Virus record (IMG/VR): IMGVR_UViG_3300032236_000747
Coordinates: 248,001 to 312,000 of that record
Strand: one strand, 5' to 3'
Length of the DNA stretch: 64,000 nt
From: a virus
Shown: piece after piece, positions 1 through 6,297 of the stretch
Layout of the letters: every line of letters begins with the position of its first letter
Numbering within the stretch: the first letter of the stretch is position 1
Made by a program: the position numbers and the translations under genes
The notes under the pieces: model-generated
The model's input: the letters and a program-made list of their open reading frames with translations, nothing else
Told to the model about the DNA's origin: nothing
The model's database searches: none

Positions 1-585
1 CAAGTTTTCAAATGCACTCCCGGGTACCCCCTCGGGGTCTCGGCCACCACTGTGTTCACTGCACGCTGCGTGCGACGCACGTGAGTAGCCCCGGGGTCTA
101 GCCATATATCGGCCTTGACCCCAGCCTCTGCGAAGATAAGAATTATTATCTCCTTGGGCGGCTTCCCCGGGGTCTGCCCCAAGAGTATGTGCACGCTGCG
201 TGTGTAGTATAGCGTGGCTACAGCTAGCAGCAGTGTAACAGCCCGCTCCCGCAGCAGTTCTTTCACGAGTGCAGAGTGAATGCTGCGTGGGGAGGGCCCG
301 TGAGTGTGTACTATATACGTAGCCTAGCACACTAGTGTAGTACACATGTACTAGTGCTAGCAGCTTACCATACAGCGATATATCTAGGAGTGCAATCAAC
401 TCTGCGTGGGGTTGTAAGGGAGCTATCCGTGTGTAGACCGCTGTGCTGCTGCTCGCTGCGGGGAAGATCATGCTAGGATCCCGGGGCAGCTCCTTGACAT
501 TTGTGGCCGGGGTCTCTGTGTTACCCCAGGAGCTACCGCGAAGGTAGTGCATGGTGGTTAGCAGCAAAAGTATTAGCAAAAGCAC
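1..585 (-). CDS. Hypothetical protein with hydrophobic N-terminus, partial (runs off left edge)
   Basis: A GTG at 585-583 opens 195 codons with no stop to the window edge. It has an AAGGAG ribosome site 6 bases upstream and a promoter at 617-644. The N-terminus (MLLLILLLLTTMHYLRG) looks like a signal peptide or membrane anchor. The rest is rich in Ala, Ser, Arg, Gly and His with scattered Cys and matches no family I know. The region is more GC-rich than its neighbours and full of GGGGTCT motifs, so the composition is odd. The long open frame, ribosome site and promoter together support a real gene, but a chance frame cannot be excluded. Confidence 0.5.
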   Translation of the reverse strand, partial: MLLLILLLLTTMHYLRGSSWGNTETPATNVKELPRDPSMIFPAASSSTAVYTRIAPLQPHAELIALLDISLYGKLLALVHVYYTSVLGYVYSTHSRALPTQHSLCTRERTAAGAGCYTAASCSHAILHTQRAHTLGADPGEAAQGDNNSYLRRGWGQGRYMARPRGYSRASHAACSEHSGGRDPEGVPGSAFENL

Positions 586-603
586 AGTGAGCTCCTTGTT
601 GTG

Positions 604-620
604 TACTGACAGAGTCAGTA
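604..620. promoter_or_regulatory. Palindromic operator candidate TACTGAC-AGA-GTCAGTA
   Basis: A perfect 7-bp inverted repeat with a 3-bp spacer overlaps the -10 and start region of the promoter at 617-644. An identical copy lies at 1640-1656 over another leftward promoter. Two identical palindromes at the same place in two promoters suggest a repressor or activator site; this is inference. Confidence 0.55.
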
Positions 621-644
621 TAGCATAACTTTAGCTCTTGTCAA
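617..644 (-). promoter_or_regulatory. Sigma70-type promoter (leftward)
   Basis: TTGACA (complement of 639-644), a 16-base spacer and TATACT (complement of 617-622). It reads into the partial gene starting at 585 and overlaps the palindrome at 604-620. Confidence 0.7.
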
Positions 645-805
645 CCATTATTTTGATTTATTTTGGTAGACCCCGGCCAGGTCCTTAACTGCGTAGCACT
701 GTGGTCTTGTAAAACCCCGGTCAGGTCAACGATTGATCATCTGCGTGGTCTGCTGTTTAATTTAAAACCCCGGCCGCAAATTGTGCAGTAGTGCAGGGTG
801 ATCTC
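645..805. other. Non-coding stretch with three ACCCCGG repeats
   Basis: Between the 45-residue gene ending at 806 and the promoter at 617-644 there is no convincing open frame. ACCCCGG recurs at 670-676, 714-720 and 767-773, each within (G/A)ACCCCGG(C/T)(C/A). I see no clear terminator hairpin. Confidence 0.4.
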
Positions 806-943
806 TCAGGGATATATCTCGTGATATAACCGTTGTAGCTCAAACTGGTCTACCTCGTAGGCCGCCACGGTATCCTTGACCGCTTGTATATAATCGCAGC
901 CAAGGTCTAGGAGCTGTTTAAAGTGGATCACAGCCTCTGTCAT
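806..943 (-). CDS. Small hypothetical protein, 45 aa
   Basis: The ATG at 943 lies in an ATGA overlap with the stop of the gene at 940-1029, so the two are translationally coupled. The protein is acidic and predicted helical (starts MTEAVIHFKQLLDLG, ends YHEIYP) with no known domain. It is the last gene of a three-gene string (1178 to 806) driven from the promoter at 1281-1309. Confidence 0.55.
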   Translation of the reverse strand: MTEAVIHFKQLLDLGCDYIQAVKDTVAAYEVDQFELQRLYHEIYP

Positions 944-1029
944 TTGATGTACCTCTCTATATACCACACCTTAGCAGCAAAGATCACCACCACGGCTAGG
1001 GAGATCAAGATCACTTGTAGATCGCTCAT
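940..1029 (-). CDS. Small single-span membrane protein, 29 aa
   Basis: The frame reads MSDLQVILISLAVVVIFAAK followed by VWYIERYIK: one hydrophobic span (about residues 5-22) with a basic and aromatic C-terminus. It has ATGA overlaps with both neighbours (1026-1029 and 940-943), strong evidence of a real coupled gene despite its size. The function is unknown; the shape is typical of small phage inner-membrane proteins. Confidence 0.6.
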   Translation of the reverse strand: MSDLQVILISLAVVVIFAAKVWYIERYIK

Positions 1030-1178
1030 CGTGCTAGCCTCACGGTGATGTCTGCGGAATAACCATCGTGTTTGATCAGTGCGCTGCGCACATCGTGTAA
1101 GGTCATGTCGCGGTCAAAGAACACGGTATCCACGATCTGACCGTTGCGGATAATGTCCCAGGCTTGCTGCTTGCTCAT
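1026..1178 (-). CDS. Hypothetical protein, 50 aa
   Basis: The ATG at 1178 was chosen over upstream in-frame starts because AAGGAG lies just before it and the upstream extension would read through the promoter at 1281-1309. It encodes MSKQQAWDIIRNGQIVDTVF and ends ITVRLAR. The charged sequence with a repeated VFFDRDMTLHDVRSAL-like helix resembles small phage proteins of unknown function. It is the first gene of the three-gene operon. Confidence 0.65.
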   Translation of the reverse strand: MSKQQAWDIIRNGQIVDTVFFDRDMTLHDVRSALIKHDGYSADITVRLAR

Positions 1179-1280
1179 CGTTGCTCCTTGAGGTGAAAAA
1201 GACCGCTGAGGGGAAGAACCACGGTTGCGGTACTGTGTACAGCACGGGCGGTGTGGCCCTAGGCCCCCAGCAGCAGAGTT

Positions 1281-1309
1281 ATTATAACACGGTTTTACCA
1301 AGTTGTCAA
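1281..1309 (-). promoter_or_regulatory. Consensus sigma70 promoter (leftward)
   Basis: TTGACA (complement of 1304-1309), a 17-base spacer containing TTGGTAAAACC, and TATAAT (complement of 1281-1286). The spacer core TGGTAAAAC recurs in the promoters at 7699, 8176 and 8524, and rightward at 31888. Confidence 0.85.
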
Positions 1310-1367
1310 CTGTGTTATTAAAATACTTGCTGACCTTGTCAAGGCCAGCGAGCACGTTAAGCGGGGT

Positions 1368-1619
1368 CTAGCAATCTGCGTCAAAATCTGCCCACTCCTG
1401 CGCTTCGTCGGGCTGACCGTCCCAGGCGCAATCTCGCTCGCGATCGCAGACCAATTCCCAGTAATCCTTGAGGGCGGCCATGGCGGCGGACAAGTTGCCG
1501 TTTGCCTCTGTGAGATACTGATCGTAGTCCTCAGCGCCAAAACACTCGTAGACCCAGTGCCCGCCGGCCTCGTAGTTGTCCAGTGCGTATTGCTCTAACA
1601 GTTTGATAGCTTGTGACAT
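1368..1619 (-). CDS. Acidic hypothetical protein, 83 aa (antirestriction-like composition)
   Basis: The start at 1619 has an AAGGAAC ribosome site, and the gene is transcribed from the promoter at 1653-1680. The protein is acidic and aromatic (CFGAEDYDQYLTEANGN, QEWADFDADC at the end). That composition and the YxxCxGxxDxxxYL pattern recall ArdA-type DNA-mimic antirestriction proteins, but it is much shorter than full ArdA (about 165 residues). I treat ArdA relatedness as a possibility only. Confidence 0.6.
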   Translation of the reverse strand: MSQAIKLLEQYALDNYEAGGHWVYECFGAEDYDQYLTEANGNLSAAMAALKDYWELVCDRERDCAWDGQPDEAQEWADFDADC

Positions 1620-1639
1620 AGCGTTGTTCCTTGTTTGTT

Positions 1640-1680
1640 TACTGACAGAGTCAGTATAGCATAACTTTAACGTTTGTCAA
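1640..1680 (-). promoter_or_regulatory. Leftward promoter with palindromic operator
   Basis: TTGACA (complement of 1675-1680), 16-base spacer, TATACT (complement of 1653-1658). The palindrome TACTGAC-AGA-GTCAGTA (1640-1656) overlaps the -10, exactly as at 604-620. The flanking bases are also nearly identical, so the whole promoter is a duplicated unit. Confidence 0.75.
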
Positions 1681-1724
1681 CCATTATTTTAATTTATTTT
1701 TAGCCTAGCAAAAACCATGCTTTT

Positions 1725-1763
1725 AGACCCCGAGACGATTTCTCTGGATTTGCTCCGGGGTCT
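1725..1763. repeat. Inverted repeat AGACCCCG / CGGGGTCT downstream of the GcrA-like gene
   Basis: Eight-base arms at 1725-1732 and 1756-1763 sit just after the leftward gene ending at 1769. It could act as a transcription end for the 3155-1769 operon, but no T-run follows on the minus strand, so a canonical Rho-independent terminator is not supported. Confidence 0.4.
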
Positions 1764-1768
1764 TTGAA

Positions 1769-2011
1769 TTAGATCTCTTCAGCCTCTAATTCGTCTGCAG
1801 CAGCGATGAAATCGTCGATGAGATCAGCAATGCTGTTCTTACGTCGTTCGCTGCGCTTGCGTGGTTTGACCGAGGTGCCCTCTTGGTAGACCTTCCATAC
1901 ATGGTCTTTACAGTAGCTCTTACCTTCGATGCTAGCTTGGCAGCAGGTGGGATGATGACTCTCTGTGTTGTCCCCGATGAACTGGCAGAGTGGTTCGTGA
2001 TCGATCTTCAT
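1769..2011 (-). CDS. Zinc-cluster protein resembling GcrA-type regulators, 80 aa
   Basis: The frame starts in a 4-base overlap with the upstream gene. Residues 9-43 show C9-xxxGD-...-P-x-C23-C24-...-GKSYC34-xxH37-xxVY, close to the C-terminal Cys/His cluster of GcrA family proteins (CxxPIGdP...FxFCGxxxxxGxxYCxxHxxxAY). A basic stretch (KPRKRSERRK) and an acidic helix follow. GcrA binds sigma70-RNA polymerase at promoters. Here only the Cys/His part is recognisable and the N-terminal DNA-binding helices are absent, so a role in host RNA polymerase control is inference. Confidence 0.5.
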   Translation of the reverse strand: MKIDHEPLCQFIGDNTESHHPTCCQASIEGKSYCKDHVWKVYQEGTSVKPRKRSERRKNSIADLIDDFIAAADELEAEEI

Positions 2012-2277
2012 TGTGGTCTCGCTTTGTTGTGTTCAAGGACGTCCGCTAGCTGGCCGCGTGCTGTAGCCAGTAGGGATCGCATGGTGATTAGCTCTTGCTC
2101 TGCTGCTTCCAAGGCCTCTATGTACTCGTGTGCTGCTGCTTGGTGGCCTTCCATGCGGCCTACTAGCTCTACAGCGCAAAACAAGCCCAGGAGACACATG
2201 AACTGCCACTCTTGCCAGCTGTAGCCTAACAAGTCAAGCAAGGTGCCCATAGTTGCGTACAAGAGCAAGCGTTGCAT
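2008..2277 (-). CDS. Membrane-anchored coiled-coil protein, 89 aa
   Basis: An ATG at 2277 gives a TAATG junction with the end of the ATPase gene and was preferred over a longer frame starting at 2325. Residues about 20-38 (WQFMCLLGLFCAVELVG) form one hydrophobic span. The remainder (HEYIEALEAAEQELITMRSL) is predicted coiled coil, as in phage Rz-like spanins or structural membrane proteins. No family is recognised. It is co-transcribed with the AAA+ ATPase and the zinc-cluster gene. Confidence 0.6.
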   Translation of the reverse strand: MQRLLLYATMGTLLDLLGYSWQEWQFMCLLGLFCAVELVGRMEGHQAAAHEYIEALEAAEQELITMRSLLATARGQLADVLEHNKARPQ

Positions 2278-3155
2278 TAGAGCATGTTCCTGCGCATACA
2301 TGTAGTCTTCGCCATGGCCTGCCAAGAAGCAGGGAATGCCTTCTTGAGATCGGCTATTTTAAGAACCATGCGCAAACTCAGCTCGCGCAGCTTGTCTTTA
2401 TACGTGTTAACGTAGTCTAGGATCTCTTGCTGCTCTACAGCGGGGTCTGTAAACTCGTACCTAGTTAACATTCCATCTGCGACTATGCTCTTGATCCACA
2501 AGAGTTTCTCTCGCATGGTATCCATCTGCAGATCGATATAGTGGCAGCGTGACTCAAGTGCGCTCAAGTGCTCACGTAGCTTCTTACTCTTCACGTGCTC
2601 GAACTTGATGTTCGTGATGAAGATCGCTGATCCCTTAAACTCAAAGCGATCAGGAATACCTTCCCCGCGCAGCATACGTGAATCCGTGTTCCAGGCGATC
2701 CAACGACGCTCGCTGCTGTCTAGGGCACCCTTGAGGATGTTGAGGCTTAGTTCATCGAGCAGGATCTGATCGCAGTCATCGAAGACCACCACGTGGTTCT
2801 CGTCGCTGTACTCGTAGAGTTTAGCGTAGAGGCCTAGCGCACTCATAGCGCCTTTAACAATCTCATACTTAGGTTTACGTTCCCCTAAGATATCAAAGAG
2901 GCCGTCCTTCTGAAGTACTGCTTCCACACCATAGCTCTTGCCAACACCGGGTGGGCCAGAAACAATCATCGCACGCACATCACCGCGCTTGATCGCCTTG
3001 GTCATCTCATTGAGGATCGTAAAACGTTCCTTGAGGCGAGTCAAGATCTCGTCATCGGTCTCTTGTTCTACCGCTAGCTCGCGTGCACGAATCGCATCGT
3101 GATCGAACTCGAGGATAGTTGTACCAGCTGAGGGTTTAGTATTTGCTTTTGCCAT
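2277..3155 (-). CDS. AAA+ family ATPase, 292 aa
   Basis: P-loop ATPase. Walker A is GPPGVGKS at residues 67-74 and Walker B is VVVFDDCD at 122-129. A sensor-1-like IFITN is at 178-182 and a candidate Arg finger at R170. The length suits a single AAA+ module with a small lid and no other domain. Such stand-alone ATPases are common in large phages, but the partner and substrate are unknown. It heads a three-gene leftward operon from the strong promoter at 3184-3212, with a ribosome site AGGATTAATAT before ATG. Confidence 0.85.
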   Translation of the reverse strand: MAKANTKPSAGTTILEFDHDAIRARELAVEQETDDEILTRLKERFTILNEMTKAIKRGDVRAMIVSGPPGVGKSYGVEAVLQKDGLFDILGERKPKYEIVKGAMSALGLYAKLYEYSDENHVVVFDDCDQILLDELSLNILKGALDSSERRWIAWNTDSRMLRGEGIPDRFEFKGSAIFITNIKFEHVKSKKLREHLSALESRCHYIDLQMDTMREKLLWIKSIVADGMLTRYEFTDPAVEQQEILDYVNTYKDKLRELSLRMVLKIADLKKAFPASWQAMAKTTCMRRNML

Positions 3156-3183
3156 ATATTAATCCTGTGTTGTATAAAAATGT

Positions 3184-3212
3184 ATTATACAATTATTTAC
3201 GATATTTGTCAA
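3184..3212 (-). promoter_or_regulatory. Consensus sigma70 promoter for the ATPase operon
   Basis: TTGACA (complement of 3207-3212), 17-base spacer, TATAAT (complement of 3184-3189). It lies inside the 3' end of the upstream gene (stop at 3193), so transcripts overlap. Confidence 0.85.
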
Positions 3213-3417
3213 GAAGCAGGTTTGCCAGAGTTAGGTCTGTGACCTCGTCAAAGGCCTCCAAGATCATGATCAGCTTCATCGCGTGCATTCTATGATTGCG
3301 AGTAAGACGAATCATGTAGGCGATCTCAGCAATACTGGCCTGTTGTTCCCAAGCCTCCCACTCATCGGTAGGGGCCGTGAGCATCCAACGAAGGTTGTCC
3401 TCATCGTAGGGATTCAT
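3193..3417 (-). CDS. Hypothetical protein, 74 aa
   Basis: The ATG at 3417 overlaps the stop of the preceding membrane protein gene (ATGA). The protein is helical and acidic at the N-terminus (MNPYDEDNLRWMLTAPTDEW), with a middle helix rich in Met and His (MIRLTRNHRMHAMKLIMIL). No domain is recognised. It is second in the operon from the promoter at 3652-3680. Confidence 0.65.
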   Translation of the reverse strand: MNPYDEDNLRWMLTAPTDEWEAWEQQASIAEIAYMIRLTRNHRMHAMKLIMILEAFDEVTDLTLANLLLDKYRK

Positions 3418-3632
3418 TTATTATCGTTGGTGACCTTGGTTTTAAACAATAAACCAAACAGTATGTTAAGACCCCAGGCTTGTAGCCACGTGATCTCTTG
3501 TACGCCGGTGACTGCTCCTACAAGGCAACCATTCCATAACCAGTACACGGGCAACGATACCAGCATGCCAATCACAATGATCAGCAAGGCAGCGACCAGC
3601 AATGCGCCAACGACGGCAAATAGTTTATCCAT
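3414..3632 (-). CDS. Small two-span membrane protein, 72 aa
   Basis: Hydrophobic segments at about residues 4-33 (very Leu/Ile/Val-rich) and 48-62, separated by a short loop. The tail KTKVTNDNK is polar. A good ribosome site (TAGGAGAAATAC) precedes the ATG at 3632, and the promoter TTGACG-17-TATAAT lies just upstream. This is the typical build of a phage holin or inner-membrane effector, but the position in the early arm argues against lysis. Confidence 0.65.
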   Translation of the reverse strand: MDKLFAVVGALLVAALLIIVIGMLVSLPVYWLWNGCLVGAVTGVQEITWLQAWGLNILFGLLFKTKVTNDNK

Positions 3633-3651
3633 GTATTTCTCCTATGTGTAT

Positions 3652-3680
3652 ATTATACACTCAAAGGGTTTCTACGTCAA
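3652..3680 (-). promoter_or_regulatory. Sigma70 promoter (leftward)
   Basis: TTGACG (complement of 3675-3680), 17-base spacer, TATAAT (complement of 3652-3657). The -35 lies within the last codons of the gene ending at 3661. Confidence 0.75.
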
Positions 3681-4008
3681 AGAGCTTGGCCTTCAACTCA
3701 GTCAAGCGTGTGCGTGCATTGACCAGCGCAAGGTGGATTTGATCCTCTCCAAGGCCATCGGTCATGACCTCACGGGGATCTTCGTAGAGGCAACCGCCGA
3801 GGTATTCGCTGGCAACCTCAAGGCCGTCAAACATCACTCGCGTGCGCAGCATGAACCAATCGTAGATACCTAGGTCGATCTTGCGGATGATTTCGGCTAC
3901 GTCGTCTTCTTCAAAGAGATCACGTGGGCTAATATCCTCCCAGGTCTTGTCGAGAATCACAGTCAGACCGTTGCGTTCCACGGTAGCAATGTGTTCATAA
4001 TAGCGCAT
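3661..4008 (-). CDS. Hypothetical protein, 115 aa
   Basis: The ATG at 4008 follows AAGGAG. The acidic soluble protein (MRYYEHIATVERNGLTVILD, then ISPRDLFEEDDVAEIIRKID) fits the pattern of small early phage proteins with no named family. A copy of CAGCGGGGTCT sits in its leader (4034-4044). Only weak promoter-like sequence (TATAAC or TATAAG without a good -35) is upstream, so it may be read through from the gene at 4359. Confidence 0.65.
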   Translation of the reverse strand: MRYYEHIATVERNGLTVILDKTWEDISPRDLFEEDDVAEIIRKIDLGIYDWFMLRTRVMFDGLEVASEYLGGCLYEDPREVMTDGLGEDQIHLALVNARTRLTELKAKLFDVETL

Positions 4009-4049
4009 CTTCGGCTCCTTGATCTAGGTTATACAGCGGGGTCTTATAG

Positions 4050-4071
4050 CACAAGGGCAGATGCCCCTGTG
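4050..4071 (-). terminator. Strong hairpin after the 94-aa gene
   Basis: CACAGGGGCA-TC-TGCCCTTGTG on the minus strand gives a 10-bp stem (one G-T pair) just downstream of the stop at 4075. No T-run follows, so it may be an attenuator, a processing site or a weak terminator. Confidence 0.4.
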
Positions 4072-4074
4072 ATT

Positions 4075-4359
4075 TCAGTTGTCGAAATAGCGATCGTTGG
4101 CCAGACTCAATCCCAACACGTCATTGAGATCGTCGTCGGCATATGCATACTCGCCTTCAAGGTCCTCAGTTGTGTCGTCAGTGGTTTCATCTTCTTCAAC
4201 GAAGTTGTTTGCGTGCATCATCTCTTCTACGTCTGCTTCGGGCATACGCTCAAGGCAGGCACGCAATGCGTCTGTGGGATCTACCAAACCCTCATCAACC
4301 ATGGTAAGGAGCTTGATGGTAAACTCGCGGCTACGACGTGCGGTGCTGAACATTGACAT
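4075..4359 (-). CDS. Acidic hypothetical protein, 94 aa
   Basis: The start at 4359 (MSMFSTARRSREFTIKLLTM) was chosen over an upstream in-frame ATG because AACAAGGAGAATGTC precedes it and the upstream extension would cover the promoter at 4384-4412. The N-terminus is a basic helix. The C-terminal half is very acidic (VEEDETTDDTTEDLEGEY), as in DNA-mimic or chaperone-like phage proteins. No family is recognised. Confidence 0.7.
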   Translation of the reverse strand: MSMFSTARRSREFTIKLLTMVDEGLVDPTDALRACLERMPEADVEEMMHANNFVEEDETTDDTTEDLEGEYAYADDDLNDVLGLSLANDRYFDN

Positions 4360-4383
4360 GACATTCTCCTTGTTAAAAACTGT

Positions 4384-4412
4384 ATTATAACAAGGGCCGG
4401 AGCCCTTGTCAA
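4384..4412 (-). promoter_or_regulatory. Consensus promoter with embedded hairpin
   Basis: TTGACA (complement of 4407-4412), 17-base spacer, TATAAT (complement of 4384-4389). The spacer contains CAAGGGC-CGGA-GCCCTTG (4391-4408). This hairpin could end the upstream transcript (gene ending at 4422), or it could be an operator. Confidence 0.85.
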
Positions 4413-4421
4413 TCAAAGACC

Positions 4422-4889
4422 CTACCAACTGGAATGGTATTCAAAGTCCCAACCATCGCCAAACATAGCAAGAGTTGATTCAATCTCTGAGGCCGTACGG
4501 CGCAGGTCGTCCCAGTAGTATTCGTCGATGTCTGTGCTACCAAAGAAGAAGCCTGCTGCAGGAGGCAGTAACTTAGCGTTCTTGGTATCCAAGACCTCAA
4601 GGATCAGCTGATGCAGCTCGTTGAGTTTTTCGCGGCTAACATAGTAGTGGCCGCAGTTGTCTTCACCGGCTTGCACGTTCTTGACAAACCAGTCGTGGAT
4701 TTGATTGCTCTTGCGCCAGTAGATAGCTTCAGCGATGATCTCTTTGACTCTGCTAGAGGCATGACCCCAGCGGTCACAATCCTTGAGCTCGGGGAAGAGC
4801 GCCTGCACGGTGTTCGCGATCTGTTTGTCGGGGTGGTCCCCGTGTGTCCACAGATAGCGTTTAGCGTTCAAATACATATCCAATCCCAT
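4422..4889 (-). CDS. Conserved phage hypothetical protein (MGLDMYL family), 155 aa
   Basis: The N-terminus MGLDMYLNAKRYLW is the hallmark of a small protein family found in many phages and plasmids. Its members also share the YWRKSNQIHDWFV segment (here at about 58-70) and the aromatic C-terminal part with GWDFEYHSSW. No function is established. The ATG at 4889 has AAGGAGTAGATC upstream. It lies 13 bases after the 81-aa gene, so the two form an operon from the promoter at 5171. Confidence 0.8.
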   Translation of the reverse strand: MGLDMYLNAKRYLWTHGDHPDKQIANTVQALFPELKDCDRWGHASSRVKEIIAEAIYWRKSNQIHDWFVKNVQAGEDNCGHYYVSREKLNELHQLILEVLDTKNAKLLPPAAGFFFGSTDIDEYYWDDLRRTASEIESTLAMFGDGWDFEYHSSW

Positions 4890-4902
4890 GATCTACTCCT
4901 TG

Positions 4903-5148
4903 TTAACTGAAAACTTTTTTGTCGCCGGACTCTTCATTGAAGGCGTAACCTGCGTTGTACTCGCGTACTTCGTCGTCGGTCAGCTCTTGGCCTTCAATGA
5001 GGGGAGGATTGCCTGTACCGTTAGGGTACTTGTGTGGATTAGGCCTGCGACCATAGTAACTGTCTGCTGAGCCACGATCAAATGGATCGCCGTGTTTGAC
5101 CGTGTAGTTAACGCCTTTGTACTCAACTTGATAAAGTGCATCAAACAT
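4903..5148 (-). CDS. Hypothetical protein, 81 aa
   Basis: The ATG at 5148 has an AAGGAG ribosome site. The protein begins with a beta-rich segment (MFDALYQVEYKGVNYTVKHG) followed by a Pro/Gly/Tyr-rich loop (SYYGRRPNPHKYPNGTGNPP) and an acidic helix. No family is recognised. It is first in a two-gene operon with the MGLDMYL protein. Confidence 0.65.
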   Translation of the reverse strand: MFDALYQVEYKGVNYTVKHGDPFDRGSADSYYGRRPNPHKYPNGTGNPPLIEGQELTDDEVREYNAGYAFNEESGDKKVFS

Positions 5149-5170
5149 CTTTCACTCCTTGTAAAACTGT

Positions 5171-5199
5171 ATTATAACACAAAGAAAGGCATTTTGCAA
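5171..5199 (-). promoter_or_regulatory. Sigma70 promoter (leftward)
   Basis: TTGCAA (5194-5199), 17-base spacer, TATAAT (complement of 5171-5176). The -35 lies in the loop of the terminator hairpin at 5184-5203. Confidence 0.8.
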
Positions 5200-5203
5200 T
5201 GCC
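5184..5203 (-). terminator. Rho-independent terminator overlapping the next promoter
   Basis: On the minus strand GGCATT-GCAA-AATGCC is followed by TTTCTTTG, just after the gene ending at 5212. The same bases supply the -35 for the next gene. Confidence 0.65.
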
Positions 5204-5211
5204 CTTCCACT

Positions 5212-5562
5212 TTAGCTGGCTTCTAGCACCACGTTAAACTTGCGCTCCCATGCGCTTAAGAAGTTGCCGTCTACGTCACAACTAACGTAGTTGTCACCCT
5301 GCATGCCCTGCTCGCTATAGCTTACTGCGCACAAACCTTGTTCAGCTAAAAACTTATTAAGTTGCAGCATGAACAGTCTGTCTGTGTAGATCAGCCCGTC
5401 TTTGTTTACATTCCAGTCGCTGGTGTCAAAGTATACACGCAGCTCTCCGAAGTCTTTGTCATCGCTTACATACGCAATACGCATGTCTTCAACTTCTACT
5501 TCAGTTGCTTTGTTGCTCCAGTAACCGTCGCCGCAGGTCTCAAAGTAAACACGTTCAAACAT
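5212..5562 (-). CDS. Hypothetical protein, 116 aa
   Basis: The ATG at 5562 is preceded by AACAAGGAGCGAAT. The sequence is beta-rich and aromatic (MFERVYFETCGDGYWSNKAT, then LRVYFDTSDWNVNKDG), with an LQLNKFLAEQGLCAVSYSEQGMQGDNYVS segment in the second half. No named family is recognised. It is expressed as a single gene, ending at the hairpin 5184-5203. Confidence 0.7.
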   Translation of the reverse strand: MFERVYFETCGDGYWSNKATEVEVEDMRIAYVSDDKDFGELRVYFDTSDWNVNKDGLIYTDRLFMLQLNKFLAEQGLCAVSYSEQGMQGDNYVSCDVDGNFLSAWERKFNVVLEAS

Positions 5563-5585
5563 ATTCGCTCCTTGTTAAAAACTGT

Positions 5586-5629
5586 AGTATAACATCTAAG
5601 ACACAGCGTAGCTATAACACTACGCTGTG
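5586..5629 (-). promoter_or_regulatory. -10 element with a perfect 10-bp inverted repeat upstream
   Basis: TATACT (complement of 5586-5591) serves the gene starting at 5562. There is no good -35; its place is taken by the inverted repeat CACAGCGTAG (5602-5611) / CTACGCTGTG (5620-5629). The repeat may be a terminator for the gene ending at 5642 or an activator site. Confidence 0.5.
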
Positions 5630-5641
5630 AAGGGTTATTTT

Positions 5642-5791
5642 TTATGCTAGCAGTTCCTCGTCCTCCGTGTTATAATCGTCCTCTGCTAACTCTGCAAGCT
5701 CGTTGTCTAACTGCTCGCGTGCGTAAGCAGCAATTAACGCTTGCTCCGCGTTGTGGATGCGTTGTGTGCTTGTGCTGTCAAAAACTAGCAT
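5642..5791 (-). CDS. Small acidic protein, 49 aa
   Basis: The start at 5791 (MLVFDSTSTQRIHNAEQALI) is preceded by AACAAGGAGCAAACT. The upstream in-frame ATG at 5830 would sit inside the promoter and was rejected. A helix of alternating Ala, Glu and Leu leads into an acidic tail (EDDYNTEDEELLA). The function is unknown; small acidic helical proteins of this kind are typical phage host-takeover genes. Confidence 0.65.
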   Translation of the reverse strand: MLVFDSTSTQRIHNAEQALIAAYAREQLDNELAELAEDDYNTEDEELLA

Positions 5792-5818
5792 AGTTTGCTC
5801 CTTGTTAAAAACAGCTTC

Positions 5819-5846
5819 ATTATACAACACAAAACCCAGTTGTCAA
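5819..5846 (-). promoter_or_regulatory. Consensus sigma70 promoter (leftward)
   Basis: TTGACA (complement of 5841-5846), 16-base spacer, TATAAT (complement of 5819-5824). Confidence 0.8.
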
Positions 5847-5875
5847 CCTCTTTTTTAAAATATTTTTAGGCCAAG

Positions 5876-5915
5876 AAAAACCCCGGAAAGATCCATCGAA
5901 GAACCTTCCGGGGTT
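5876..5915 (-). terminator. Rho-independent terminator
   Basis: On the minus strand AACCCCGGAA ... TTCCGGGGTT forms a long GC-rich stem, followed by TTTCTTGG. It lies just downstream of the gene ending at 5956. Confidence 0.8.
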
Positions 5916-5955
5916 AAGATGCCTGCGGGAGCGATTCGCAGGACTTGGAGCGATC

Positions 5956-6228
5956 TTAGATCGTGATGCCCAATGCCATGGCCTTGTAGCCTAATGCTAC
6001 GAGTTCTTGGCTTGGTTGGCCCATTACGTACTCAACGACATGAGCGTTGTTGCCAGCTGTGCGTTCCTTGCGATATACTGCGAAACCATGTTGGCGAACA
6101 CGACTTACCTCTGCGCTGATGTTCTTGATACCAAAACGCTTTTCGGCTTGACTAGCAGTGATACGCTCGCCTGCTTGTAGTGCTTTGAATAGCTTGTATG
6201 CCTTGGTTTCTTTACTGAACTTTTTCAT
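5956..6228 (-). CDS. Winged-helix / HTH-like DNA-binding protein, 90 aa
   Basis: Residues about 10-60 (YKLFKALQAGERITASQAEK, RFGIKNISAEVSRVRQHGF) match the layout of small winged-helix domains seen in phages. A helix is followed by I-T-x-x-x-A and RFGIxNxxAxVSRxRxxG as recognition helix, then a beta wing (AVYRKERTAG). It is a likely transcription regulator or DNA-binding protein; the target is unknown. It is monocistronic, with a promoter at 6269-6297 and a terminator at 5876-5915. Confidence 0.75.
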   Translation of the reverse strand: MKKFSKETKAYKLFKALQAGERITASQAEKRFGIKNISAEVSRVRQHGFAVYRKERTAGNNAHVVEYVMGQPSQELVALGYKAMALGITI

Positions 6229-6268
6229 ATCATTTCCTTTTGTTATATACTGCTTAACAGTTATAACA

Positions 6269-6297
6269 ATATTACACGATTACTCGCTTTCTTGCAA
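6269..6297 (-). promoter_or_regulatory. Sigma70-like promoter (leftward)
   Basis: TTGCAA (complement of 6292-6297), 17-base spacer, TAATAT (complement of 6269-6274). It lies in the 3' end of the gene ending at 6272. Confidence 0.6.

Noticed and set aside
1026-1355. 109-codon version of the 50-residue early protein
   Set aside because: The extension would translate the promoter at 1281-1309; the ATG at 1178 has AAGGAG.
2008-2325. 105-codon version of the membrane coiled-coil gene
   Set aside because: The start at 2277 forms a TAATG coupling with the ATPase stop and is more likely than the 49-base overlap.
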